Shown: piece after piece, positions 52,708 to 64,000 of the stretch
Layout of the letters: each line of letters opens with the position of its first letter
Position numbering within the stretch: position 1 is the stretch's first letter
Source of the DNA: Brugia malayi
Taxonomy: Eukaryota > Nematoda > Chromadorea > Rhabditida > Onchocercidae
Length of the DNA stretch: 64,000 nucleotides
Direction of reading: 5' to 3'
Assembly (NCBI RefSeq): GCF_000002995.4
Contig: NW_025062476.1
Location: 2,785,001-2,849,000, forward strand
The notes under the pieces: model-generated
The model's database searches: none
Told to the model about the DNA's origin: nothing
What the model saw: only the letters and a program-made list of their open reading frames with translations
Program-made: the position numbers and the translations under genes

Positions 52708-53147
52708 AGTCGTTAAAATAATTTTTAAATTTAATTTTTTAAAAAATTCATTCATAATTTTGCAAGGATCAGAAAGGAAAGATTGAAAATATAAAAGGAA
52801 AAAAAAAATTTTTTTTTAAAAAGAATAAAAATAAATTTTAAAATTAATGTTTTTAGCAAAATTCAACTGATATTTTCTCAAAATAAATTTGATAGTTATT
52901 AAAATTACGAAGAAATTGAGAAATTTTCGGATGATATTATATCATTTTTGTTAAATATATAATTAATTCAGCATATTTTAAATTATTTTCAAATTGAATT
53001 TAAAAAAATTCTTCGTTTTCTTTCCATATTTATCTAAAAAAAGAGAAAAAAAAAATTATAATAAAAATACTTTTTCTTCTTCTCTCTCTTTTCCTCTCTC
53101 TTTCTATCTCGGCCATAAATTTGTTTAATCTCTCGTTTATACTTAAA

Positions 53148-53186
53148 TGTATGTATATGTGTATGTGTGTGTGTGTGTGTGTGTGT
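53148..53186. repeat. (GT)n microsatellite
   Basis: A TGTATGTATATG lead-in is followed by about ten GT units. Confidence 0.85.
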
Positions 53187-55563
53187 ACTGTTGAAGTACA
53201 CACAACTGTAAGTTTAATTTCTTCATTCATTTAAATATTTGTTAAATTAGAAGTTATCAGAGAAATGATAAGTGATAACTTTCTACTTCTTCTTTCCTGC
53301 TTAAAGTTGATAGCAAAAAGTTGACAAATGACAAGAAAGGATTAGTCTACCATTAATAGTAGTAGTAGTAACTAAGTTTAAGCTAAATTCTTAATTGGTT
53401 TATACGTTCAAAGCTAGTGAAATAATCAAAATTTGATGAGATAAAATGAGAATAAGTGAGATAAAAAAAAAAAAGTTGAATATGAATAGGAAATGTTTTA
53501 AATAAAGCAATGAGATCGATCCGTTTTCATTTCTTTCATTTTTCTATTAAATCTTCCGTTTTTCTTTTTCTTTTTTTTTTTCTATTCATTTAAAGCTTTC
53601 TAATTCCTTTAAATTATTTCTTCTTTTTGAGATAAGAAAAAAAAAAGTACTGCTAGAATTATATAATATGATAAGAAATGAATTTTAAAGTTGGTTTTAT
53701 TGCTCATTTGATGATGATGATAACAGTATGATAGTGATAATTATTTGTGATAAAAAGCGATAAGAAGTTAGATTTAATTATATTTTTTAGCATGTTTGTG
53801 CTAAATTTATTTTATGATTATGTGATAGCATGAAAGCTAATTGTTTATTTAAAAGTTAGCTTCAGATTTGGTCACTCAAATTGCTTCTTTCTAGCTATCC
53901 CTATTCTCAAAACTGTGATATTTGCAAAAATTAAAGGAAAAAAAAAATCCTTAGGGATAATTTAAATATTTACAGCAAAATGTGAGAAAAAGAGAAAGAG
54001 AGTCTAAAAATTGCATCAATTTTAAAATATGAAATTTAAACATTTCCCACCAAAGTTTGTTATATTAATGTAAAAAAGAAAAAAAAAAAAAAAAAATTGC
54101 TCTCCATCTACTTTTCATTATCGATTATTGTTTGAGTATTGAAATTGGAGAATTTCTTTTCAAAATTTTGTTGAAATGTTTTTACCTAAAAATTATCACA
54201 ACAATCATAAAATTTGTATCGAAAGGAGAAAATACAATAAAAATTATAGTGATAATTTCTTTTCCTTTTTCTAAGATATTCAAGCATATATTGTTAAAAT
54301 GTCAACTCCCATTGAAATAATAATAATATTTTATAAAAATTTACATTCGTCTCCAAATTAGTCGCCAATGAAAATACACTCAGAGTTTTATTTCTATTTC
54401 TCTCATTGCTAGCTAACAAACTCTGTCATATTTTTCATTTTGCTTTTTCAATGAAAATATCCGTTAAAGTTACTCAATTTCTGAATTTTCGTCATTGTGT
54501 ACGTTTGGTATAAATTTCGAAGAGCAAACATGAATCAATCGCCTGGCGTTTTTGTCCAATTTGTAATCTCATTTATTCGGATTAAACGATGCCTTCAGAT
54601 TGTGTATTAGCAGTTGGGCAATTTTGATGATCGGACAATGATGAATCTCTCCATCGTTAGTTTCTTCTTTTTTTTTTTTTTTGATTATTTTTAGAACTTT
54701 TTTCTCAAAAATTTAAAAAAAAAAAAAAAGAAAACAAAAAATCTTTCTAAGTTACTTAAATTTGACAAAATTACGAAAAATTTTGTTAATAATTAGACTG
54801 GCAATAAATTTTCAATTAATTCTAATAATTAAGACTGTTTAGTAAAAGCATCTATCATCTTCTTAAAGCAATTAGCTTATTTTTAATTTGATAATTTGAA
54901 AGATTTTGCATTCCTAAGATAAAAAGCATATAGAATAATTTTTCATCTAATTTTTTACAAATAAACTTTATTAAATATAAATTTGACTTCCTGATGATTA
55001 CTATTTAAATTTAAATTTGAAACAAAAGGAAAATATAAAAAATGAGGCATATTCGAATTTGGTGTAAAAAATATTGGATTCATTAAAATTGATAGTTGTC
55101 ATTTAATCATTGAAATAGCTTTCTATGTCTAATTTGGTCTAAGCTTTTTTTACTAATGTGCCTTTGTGTCAGCTTTTAATCACACTTTCTAGCATAATCA
55201 CATTTCATTTCTTTTTTTTTTTTTTTTTTTTTCTTGGCTGAAAGATTTTTGCAATTTTTTATTTTGTACAAATTTTTTGTTAGCATCGACAGTATGTATA
55301 GACCAGACATGTTTACATAAACAACAAGAAGAGATGAATTGACGTCAGAGCGACGCAGTAATTTACTTTCAAAGTGATTAATTTCTTCTTTTCATTCTTT
55401 TGCTTCGTTTCTCCATACTGATGCAATCTCGGAACGCTAAAAATATCTTATATGCATAATTAAAAAAAATCCTTTCATTGCATTTATTTATTCATTGCAT
55501 GCAATAATAATTTAATAATAGTTTAATACAATTTAATAAAATAATAATAACATAACAGATTGC

Positions 55564-55604
55564 AATAATAATAATAATAATAATAGTAATAATAATAATA
55601 ATAA
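55564..55604. repeat. (AAT)n microsatellite
   Basis: About 13 AAT units with one AGT interruption. Confidence 0.85.
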
Positions 55605-56188
55605 GGTAGTAAATGTTAATTTAAAAATGGCAAATTTCTAATGAAATGTATATGACAGAAATAAAAAGCTTAAACATTAATGTAAATATGAAAAATTGTT
55701 TTTATTATTAATAAAAATAATATTAGTATTACTGTTATTGTTTATTATAACAATAAATAATAAATGGCAATTTACAGTTCTAAAGTGTTATTTTAAACAT
55801 AATAATAATTTAAAATTCCGAAGTGGAAATGAAAAGTTAAAGTTTTCAGTGATAATTTGAAGTTCTAAAGTATCACGATATTCGATACTTATATTTTTCT
55901 CACTTATTTTAGTACATTCGATACTTAAGTATATTTTCTCCTTGTTTTAGGTAAACTTACTCCAAAATAATTCTAACTTTAAATTTTGCTACATTTTCAA
56001 AATCTAAAAGTTTTGTCAACGTTCAAAAAAGATTCGTATGATATTTGAAATTTATTAATAATGGTAATAATAATAATTAAATTAACATTGCATCTAAATA
56101 TATATTTATTATTGCTATATATCATTTTTCTTCATTAACTAATTACAAGCAATTATAATGCTAAAATACATTTTAGCGCTTATTTTTC

Positions 56189-56220
<32 letters not shown>

Positions 56221-57241
56221 GAAAACTTATTTTTTTGAATGCATTAAGCGAGAGAATTGCTATTCTTAAATAAACGGAAATAGAGAAATGTTATTGGTTG
56301 GAATTGTTTTGGATGACTAAATGAAATTATATACATTTCTGTTTTCTTTTGATCGATCATATCACTAAAAAAGGAAACAGATCACTGGAATGAACATTAG
56401 CATCTAAGCTTTTTTGCTTGTCTATTTTATTTGGAAATTTATTATTTTAATTGATTAAATTTCATTTATTTCATCAATGTCACTTTTAAAATCTCTTCCA
56501 TTTTAAATTAACACTTTTTTTTCTTCGATTTTAAAATAAAATTTTTAAATTAATGTTCTTTTCCAACATTATTTCATTAAAATATGTTGTTATGTAAAAT
56601 GAGAGAAAAAAAAAAAAAAAAACATTCTGTCACTTAATGTCACCATAATAAATTTTACATTTTCATTACTGAAATTTCATTTGTAAACGTTAGAAAAATT
56701 GAAAGAAAAAAAAAAGTGAAAAAATTATTAAATTTCAGAAGCAAAAATTATTATTCTCACAAAACACTAAAACTATCTCAAAAAGAGAAAAAAAAAATTT
56801 TTTTTTTTTTTCATTGTAAAATTATATTTTTTTAATAGAAATTTCATTTTAAAATTTGAAATGTTTGAAAAAATTCTCAATTTATTGTTTATTATTTTAT
56901 ATTAATTATAGATTTTTTTAAGTTTGCAAATTGAAATACAAATATTTTACACAATATATGTTATTCATTTTGCTTCTTTTTTTACAGCATATATATATTT
57001 TTCTTTTGTTTTGAAATTTTCGAACTAATTTGTGAAGTTTAAGAAATTTATGAAAGTCAAAGTTTAATTTTTAGGAAGAAAGTCTTTAAAACTTTTTCAT
57101 CCCTTTTCCGCTATTTGCGCTAAATGACTAGTAACTGACATCATATTTGTTGATGCATCTTCAGAACGTAAAATAAACACATTAGCACCATGAAAAGTAG
57201 AAATTTTGAAGCGGAATGAAGCAAAAGATGAATGAATGAAA

Positions 57242-57284
57242 AGAAAAGCCTAGTTTCTTAACTAGGCTTTTCTAGAAAGCCTAG
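57242..57284. repeat. Perfect hairpin, 14-bp arms, with a third partial arm
   Basis: AGAAAAGCCTAGTT (57242-57255), loop TCTT, then the exact reverse complement (57260-57273). AGAAAGCCTAG follows at once (57274-57284), a near copy of the left arm, so three arms lie in a row. Confidence 0.9.
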
Positions 57285-58110
57285 ACATTGACAAGTAGGT
57301 CTAACTTATTTCATCCTACTGAATAATGCAATAAATTTGCATATGCTTCATATCTTGCAAACCACAACCAAAAACACTAATTTTTAAGCCAGAAGCTATT
57401 GTTTAGCTACAATAATCATTTGATAAATACTATAAGTTTAAACTAGTTACAAATGTTAGAGTAAGTAATACTTTGATAGTTTAATCGTAATTATAATTAT
57501 TTTATAACACAAATTTTTCATTCTAGTCTAAACCGTATATTAAACAATGAACAACCGGATAACATTAACAAATTATCCTAATGCATCATTAATATCCGGT
57601 ATTGCATCTGCAATTGTTATCAATGATCATAATCACTGATAACTATTATCACTTTAATAGAAAAGGAAAAACTCCACTATCTCAAAAATGTTCCACAAAA
57701 ATTTTCATTTTTTTAATTGAAATTTTAGCAATTTAATTGATGATAAAAATGAACCATTATTTTTGATAGTTTAATCACAAATAATTTTATCAAATAATCT
57801 CTCTTTCTAATCTTTTGCAAGCTTGGCCAATAATCGATTTCAAAATTAAATTGTTTATAAACCAACGATTTTGCCTGAGTTCAGTAAATTTTCCTTTACC
57901 TTAGCCTAGCACTTTATTATGCATTTATTCATTCATTTACATTTATTTCATACATATTAGCTAATTTAATGAGACCAATAAATCTTATAGCACCAAATTT
58001 CAATTTTTTGAATTCAATTATTTGTATTAGGCTATTTATCTATTTGTCTATTTACCATTTGTATTATCTATTTATTTATTTATTTGACATGGTTAATAAT
58101 AATATTGCTA

Positions 58111-58143
58111 GTAATAATGATAATAATAATAATAATAATAATA

Positions 58144-58224
<81 letters not shown>

Positions 58225-58232
58225 GTAATAAT
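58111..58232. repeat. (AAT)n microsatellite with AGT interruptions
   Basis: About 40 trinucleotide units. The poly-Asn and poly-Tyr frames across it are repeat translations, not genes. Confidence 0.9.
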
Positions 58233-60258
58233 TTAAGAACCACTTTAATTTCATTAGAACTAAGTAATTAAACATTAGGTTTTCATCCACATTTTTTTTT
58301 TCTGATACTACTAGTCCGTGTGGTTTGTGAATTAATAATTCAGCTGCATAATTTTTACAGCACCTGTTTATACCTCTAAAAAGTTATTATAAAATATTTT
58401 CATCAACAAATTTATTAATTTTCAAAATCCTTTTAAATTTCAAAAAAAAAAAAAAAAAAAAAAAAGAAAGAAATAGTTAGACTTAGAATTAGAATTGAAT
58501 GATAATATAAAATGTCATCTAAGCTCCTTTAACCATTTCTTTCACAATGTTGATTGAATTTGTTTAAATTTTCTTTTTCAACATTAACCATCCTAATTAA
58601 TTCAACCGATTCCTCTTTTTTCAATTTGTTTGAAAAAAAAAAAATTATTAAATTAGCAAGGAAATTGTTAGCTAATTTGTTTCAAACATAACTTTAAGCA
58701 TTAAAAAATTTTGCTTAGAAGAAAATTGACTTATGAATGTATATATGATAATTATTATTTGTATTAACTTACTTTAAAACAAATTTAACTATTCGTTGTG
58801 AGTAAAATTTCATAATTATTAAATTACTAACGTTTTCATTTTATTATAAATTATATAATGTTATGCAACTAATTTGGAGTTTCCGTCATCTTTACACGTT
58901 ATTAACGTTACAGTTTCCAGAAATATTTCATACTGCACAAATTTAATTAAAAATGCATTTTTATATTTAATAAAACTTCATGAAATAAATGATAGAGTAA
59001 ACATATATTTAAACATAAACAATGGATGAATGTATCATCAAAATGAAATAATAATGTTAAATTTTCAGTGCTATCGTAGAGCATTTTAAAAACTTGAAAT
59101 GAGACCGAAAAGAATTCTTACAGCAAATTCAGACGATAAAGTGGCCTATCATAAACATAAAGAAATCATTGATAATTACATTCGATACATTAATTAAATA
59201 AACTTACTTAAAGGTTACAATTTTCTGAGCTTCTAAAGAAACTCAAAAAATTCTTTTGAAAATTTTACTTATACATATTTTTGTCTATTAATATGATAGT
59301 GTCACAATGTCATTGTAAGATAAATTCAGAAATTAAATATTTTTCGTACAATTAATGTCAATGATCCGTCACTATGAATTGCTTTGATTAATTCTATTCA
59401 ATTAAATTTATTCCATCTTTATTGATTAATTCTATTTATTCAATAAAAAAAAAAGCGAATAGTTCGTTATCATTGATAAAATCAGAAAAAGAAATAAAAA
59501 AAGCATTTTATGGAAAGATTTTATTTTTTGTTTTATTTTCAAAAACAAACTGTGAATAGTTTTTCATTTCTTAAAGGAAAAATTTACTTGGAAAAAAAAT
59601 GAAAGAATGAAAGATTCATTTCAATGAAATATTGTAAGAATCTTTCAACCATAGATTAATAATTTTATGAACATTTTCAATTTCGAGAAATCACTTTATA
59701 TAATTACATCGAGAATGAACATAATTTTCAACTTCAATATCATCGCAGCTATTTCCATAAATTCATTTACCGAGTTTATTAATTGTCTTACACTTACATT
59801 AATGTTTCAGATTTTTGCGAATTTCGAATTCTTTTAAATGAATTTCAATTTTATTGTTGATTTAAATTAGTTTTGAAATACCAAATTGGGGTTAATATTT
59901 TATTTATGGCATAGAAATTACTTATTAATTGTAGGACAATGACAAGTATCGAATGTCTAAATTTACAGACTGTACAAAAAAAATTTTTTTTTGTTTAAAT
60001 GTTTCAAAGATTACTTCTTCCCATTGATTTTGATAATATTCTTTTTTTTTCTTTTAATCAGTTTTGAAATGTACAAATTTTTTTTTTTTTTTAAATTTAA
60101 ATCGTTTATGAACTAAACGGGAAAATGAGATGAAATACTTTTACGGAAATATTTTAAAATCGTATATGAATTTAATTAGGAATATATTTTGATTTGAATT
60201 ATCTTTCTTCTAAAACAATCATTTATTATTCTGCATGTGCATAAATATATATGTATGT

Positions 60259-60321
60259 ACACATACACATACACACACATACATACATACATACATACAC
60301 ATACAACATACACACATACAT
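60259..60321. repeat. (CATA)/(CACA) microsatellite
   Basis: ACATAC and CATA units alternate, the complement type of the array near 25.4 kb. Confidence 0.85.
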
Positions 60322-60431
60322 GACTGTTGTGACAATTATCATCATTATCGATGTCCCCTTCTTCTTGTAAATATGAGGTCAATTTCGTGAGTTTATAAAT
60401 TTAGCAGTGATATGTAAATCGCTTTCTCCTT

Positions 60432-60470
60432 TCTCTCTCTCTCTCTCTCCCTCTCTTTCTTTTTCTCTCC
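60432..60470. repeat. CT-rich pyrimidine tract
   Basis: (CT)n with C and T interruptions. Similar tracts lie at about 60698-60735 and 63907-63940. Confidence 0.8.
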
Positions 60471-62825
60471 TTCTTTTACTTCTCTATCTCTTTTTTTCCC
60501 TAATTTTCATTACTATTTTGACGACTGTTTGTGAGTTTCCCTGAAATGTCACCAGTAATCAATTCCAGTGACCTCTAATTCTAAGCTGGTTAAATTTATG
60601 ATACAGAAATGATTGGGACACTGTTGAAAATCGAAATACTCCAATTTTAGTTCATCAACAATTGAAATTTCTTTCTCGCTTTTTTTCTTTTCCCCTTCCT
60701 CCCTCTCTCTCTCTCCCTCTCTCCCTCTTTCTTCTCTTGATCTAACAGCAGAAACAAGAATGAATTTTATGATGAGTGATGCGTTTAAAATTTAAATTCA
60801 TCATGCAAAGGCAGTTTCATCCATCATTGTTGAAATGGTCACAATTTCCTTTTTCGTCATTTAATTTTTTTTTTTTTTTTTTTTTTTTTCATTTTCATAT
60901 TTTGTATGCGAAATGCCGAAATTATAAATTGATAAATTGATCATTTAATGATAATTGTGGCCACTGTACGAATTTCAATCTTTCCTGTTTTTTCGCCAAC
61001 CTAAAATTTTCTTTTCCTCTTTGCTACCATTTTGTCGTGCAAAACCAATGTATGCATATATTTTAAATTAAAAAATCTTTAAGATGCAAAAAATTATATA
61101 ATTCTTATTGAAAGATTTTTTTTTTTTTAATAATAATTTGATTTTCTGTCATAAGTACACATTCGGCTGACCTCTGACATTTACTTTACTTTACTATCAC
61201 TTTCTATCGTTTGATAATATTTTTAAGATGAATATCATTTATTATATATGTAATCAGTATGTGAAACAATGTTTTCATTTTTCTTTCTTCAATATTGATG
61301 GATTTTTGCAAATGCAAAGCAAAAATTTTTTTTTTTTTTTGTTTTGTTCTTTTATAATGAAATTTGGAACTTTAAATTTCATTTTGACAAGAATTGCAAG
61401 CTTATTGCATCCTTTCTTGTTCCTACTAATGTTTTGAGATTAAAGAAGAGAATTCTTTTCTTTTTTTGTTTCTAAACGTTTCAGAATTTACTTATTCCAT
61501 TCAAACATCATATTGTGTGAATTCATCCCTCTCACAAATTTAAATTTCATCAACAACAAAACTTAAGGATCGTAGAATAAAGATGAAATCAAAATAAAAT
61601 TCTGATTGCAACAATGCACTATTCTGCTTAATTCGTTAACAAATTCTTATTTAATTTTACATACAGTGTTTGAAATTATCTTTCTATTGGACCACAATAT
61701 ATCAGTAACGACAGGATTATCATGACCATATAGTTCTTATCAAAAATTTTTTCAATATATCATCAAAAGATTGAAAAAAAAAAACTTTTTAAAAGAAATC
61801 TTCAAGAGCGGTTAATTCGCATCATAATCGCATTTTAGCATGTGATATCAGCAACTTTTGTTAGCTTTATCACTCATCACTCTATCTATTTAATGAGCAA
61901 TTTGGTCTAGTTAACTTTAAAAAACTTTTATCATTCTAACATCATCTTTTACATAAAGTCGAACCAATATTTTCTAACTGATCGTTTACTTTATTTTACC
62001 TTATCTTACATGCACGATAATTGATTCTTAATCGAAAAAATTACAAAAATTTTTTCAAGATTTCCTGCTGTTTGAGAAAATTTTGATTAATGTGCCTAAC
62101 ATTCAGGAATAAACAGAAAAAATGAAATGTTTGCACATAAATTGATCAGAGCTATCAGTGATATCTGAAATGTATGCTCGATCTTAAAAAATTTTAGTTT
62201 CAAATATATACATTTGATGTAAATTTTAACTTGCAATTTAAGGCTTTTAGCTGATAAAATAATTTCCAATTCTGATATCATGAATTCTACATAAATTTTA
62301 TTGTCGTTATTTACCACTCAAATTTCTTTATTTTTATACCAGATTTTCTAAAATTTTCATAATTTATCAATAATGCATGCTTTTTGGAATTTAAAAAAAA
62401 AAAAGCTAACTGCAGTAACACAAAATTATTCACTAAGTTACTCTTATTTCATAGTAACAAACATTTCTAATTTATGTTGTTGTTGATGATAATGATAATT
62501 ATGATAATAATTATTCAAGCAATTCTCTTTACTTTTCACTTAACTTACTTACTTGATGACTTAATTACTTCACAATTTTGACACTTAATCATTATGTACG
62601 CATATTCGTCGACAACATTTGTTATCGTAATTACGTTGCATTCTTGCTTTCATATCAATCATCACCTAAAAGCATTGCTTCATGACTCTAAATTTAGCCA
62701 AATTTCAATCAATGCATAATTCATCTCCGAATAATTACTTCTGGTGCTTTTATTTTCAGAAGCATTATTCGTCCGATGTAAGAAAATTCGAAAATATCTA
62801 TTGAATTTATTTACACTATTGTTAC

Positions 62826-62835
62826 TTATTATTAC

Positions 62836-62874
<39 letters not shown>
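62826..62874. repeat. (ATT)n microsatellite
   Basis: About 16 ATT units. The poly-Ile frame on the minus strand is a repeat translation. Confidence 0.9.
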
Positions 62875-64000
62875 GACTATGAAAATTTTATCGTTTAGAA
62901 TGAAATGAAGGTAATGAATAATATGAAGAAATAAATTAACTAATTTATTTATGACAATCTCTGAATGATTATTTTTGGTGTTTTTATTTTCAAATTTTTC
63001 TTCGTTATATACGGTAGTATAATCCTCGGTATAAAAAAAAAAATGAATTGAACTCAAATTATCTAGTTTGTTTTTTCCACACTCCATTTTATAATAATCT
63101 TGCAATGGCTCCTATTTCAAATGAAAGTCTTTCAAATTTCTTTTAATAACTTTTAAATCTTTTAACGTAAAAGAACTCTTCACATCATCATTTAATAGTA
63201 GCACTATTAATCATCGAGAAAAATAAAATGAGTTGAATTGAAAAAATGTCGAAAAAAAGAGAAGTAGAAAAGTAAACTTATGCTAATACCTTTTACGTCA
63301 TTTGTTATCAAAATGCCTATCAATTGATTCATTGAACCCTTTCGTTCATCCAAATAATTCGAATTTGAAGAAACAGAACTTTAGAAATCCATGAAACTTT
63401 AATTTACTCTGATGATGCAAAATTATGGGTTCTGTGTGAATAAGCTTTTCCAATACACTCCAAACAAATGACAGCTTATAAAATAACACATCAGTATTGG
63501 ATAAAACATACAAGAAATATGCAATACTTTTTTCACTTCATCCTTGATAATGAGAATGACTACTGGATAGAGGGATAATTATAATAAGTTACTGATGACA
63601 AACGCTTTCTTCTTCATTATCCTTATCATTGCTATCAGAGCGTTATTATTGTTGATTACTCTTTCTATAATTATACTACTTTCTAACCCAATAATTATCC
63701 TCATTATCATCATTACATGTATTAGTTTTACCTATAATCAGTATTTCACATTGTGTTAACTAACAGAGAAAGCTAAAATACTGAAAAGTAAGGTCTATAG
63801 AGAAGGTATTACGGTAATGACCATCTCGAAGACTATGTATTTCAGAAGTTCGAAAAGAATTGAGGTGCTTCATATCTCTGATTTTAGCAAAATGTACCTA
63901 TTCACTTTCTCTCTCTCTTCCTCTTCTCTCTCTCTCTTTGCATAATGTACTATCCACATTCATAATTTGTATCAATTATTTATTTATACTGCAAATATAA

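Larger units (their letters stand above)
46914..64000. other. Gene desert of 17 kb, no coding exon recognised
   Basis: The whole right side lacks a frame with recognisable domains. It holds poly-A/T runs, microsatellites, a 17-bp minisatellite and a hairpin. Short GC-richer islands stand out at about 50430-50600, 54500-54660, 55270-55440 and 60500-60650; the third contains a TGACGTCA palindrome (55340-55347). They might be conserved regulatory elements or isolated exons, which cannot be decided here. Confidence 0.45.

Noticed and set aside
58108..58290. Poly-Tyr/poly-Asn frames
   Set aside because: They are translations of an AAT microsatellite.
1..64000. CRISPR arrays, rRNA, spliced-leader RNA genes, intact transposons
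   Set aside because: I looked for direct repeats with unique spacers, rRNA-like and SL-like sequence, and transposase or reverse-transcriptase motifs, and found none.

Overview
The window reads as nuclear DNA of a parasitic nematode, most likely a spirurid/filarial-type (clade III) species. The evidence is an AT-rich genome with many homopolymer runs, genes split by introns with TTTCAG-type acceptors, likely spliced-leader acceptors just upstream of several start codons, a cuticle collagen, and a microRNA resembling nematode miR-57. The species cannot be fixed from this sequence alone.

Six protein-coding genes could be rebuilt exon by exon with consistent splice phases. Left to right they are: rab-7 (minus, 1462-3375, 212 aa); a GILT-family thiol reductase with an N-terminal membrane anchor (minus, 7240-11450, 238 aa); a YTH-domain protein of the YTHDC1/YT521-B type (plus, 13810-19296, 508 aa); a hydroxypyruvate isomerase (minus, 36755-38722, 257 aa); a cuticle collagen (plus, 42042-44193, 356 aa); and a casein-kinase-1-like pseudokinase (minus, 44716-46890, 337 aa). 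A tRNA-Pro(UGG) lies at 21661-21732 and a miR-57-like hairpin at about 35511-35597.

The layout is uneven. The first 20 kb and the 36.7-46.9 kb stretch hold all the proteins. The stretches 19.3-35.5 kb and 46.9-64 kb hold no recognisable coding exon. They are AT-rich with poly-A/T runs, microsatellites, three clear minisatellites in the window as a whole (26-bp, 30-bp and 17-bp units) and several perfect hairpins. The GILT and YTH genes are divergent, hydroxypyruvate isomerase and collagen are divergent, and collagen and the pseudokinase converge with about 520 bp between their stops. No operon is evident, and the six genes belong to unrelated processes: endosome traffic, lysosomal reduction, RNA reading, carbon metabolism, cuticle and signalling.

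The most interesting points are the YTH domain with altered base-recognition residues in a nematode, the CK1-like protein that has lost its catalytic motifs, a tyrosine-rich repeat in the collagen, and the miR-57 hairpin beside a second small structured block. I found no strong evidence of a wholly new system.
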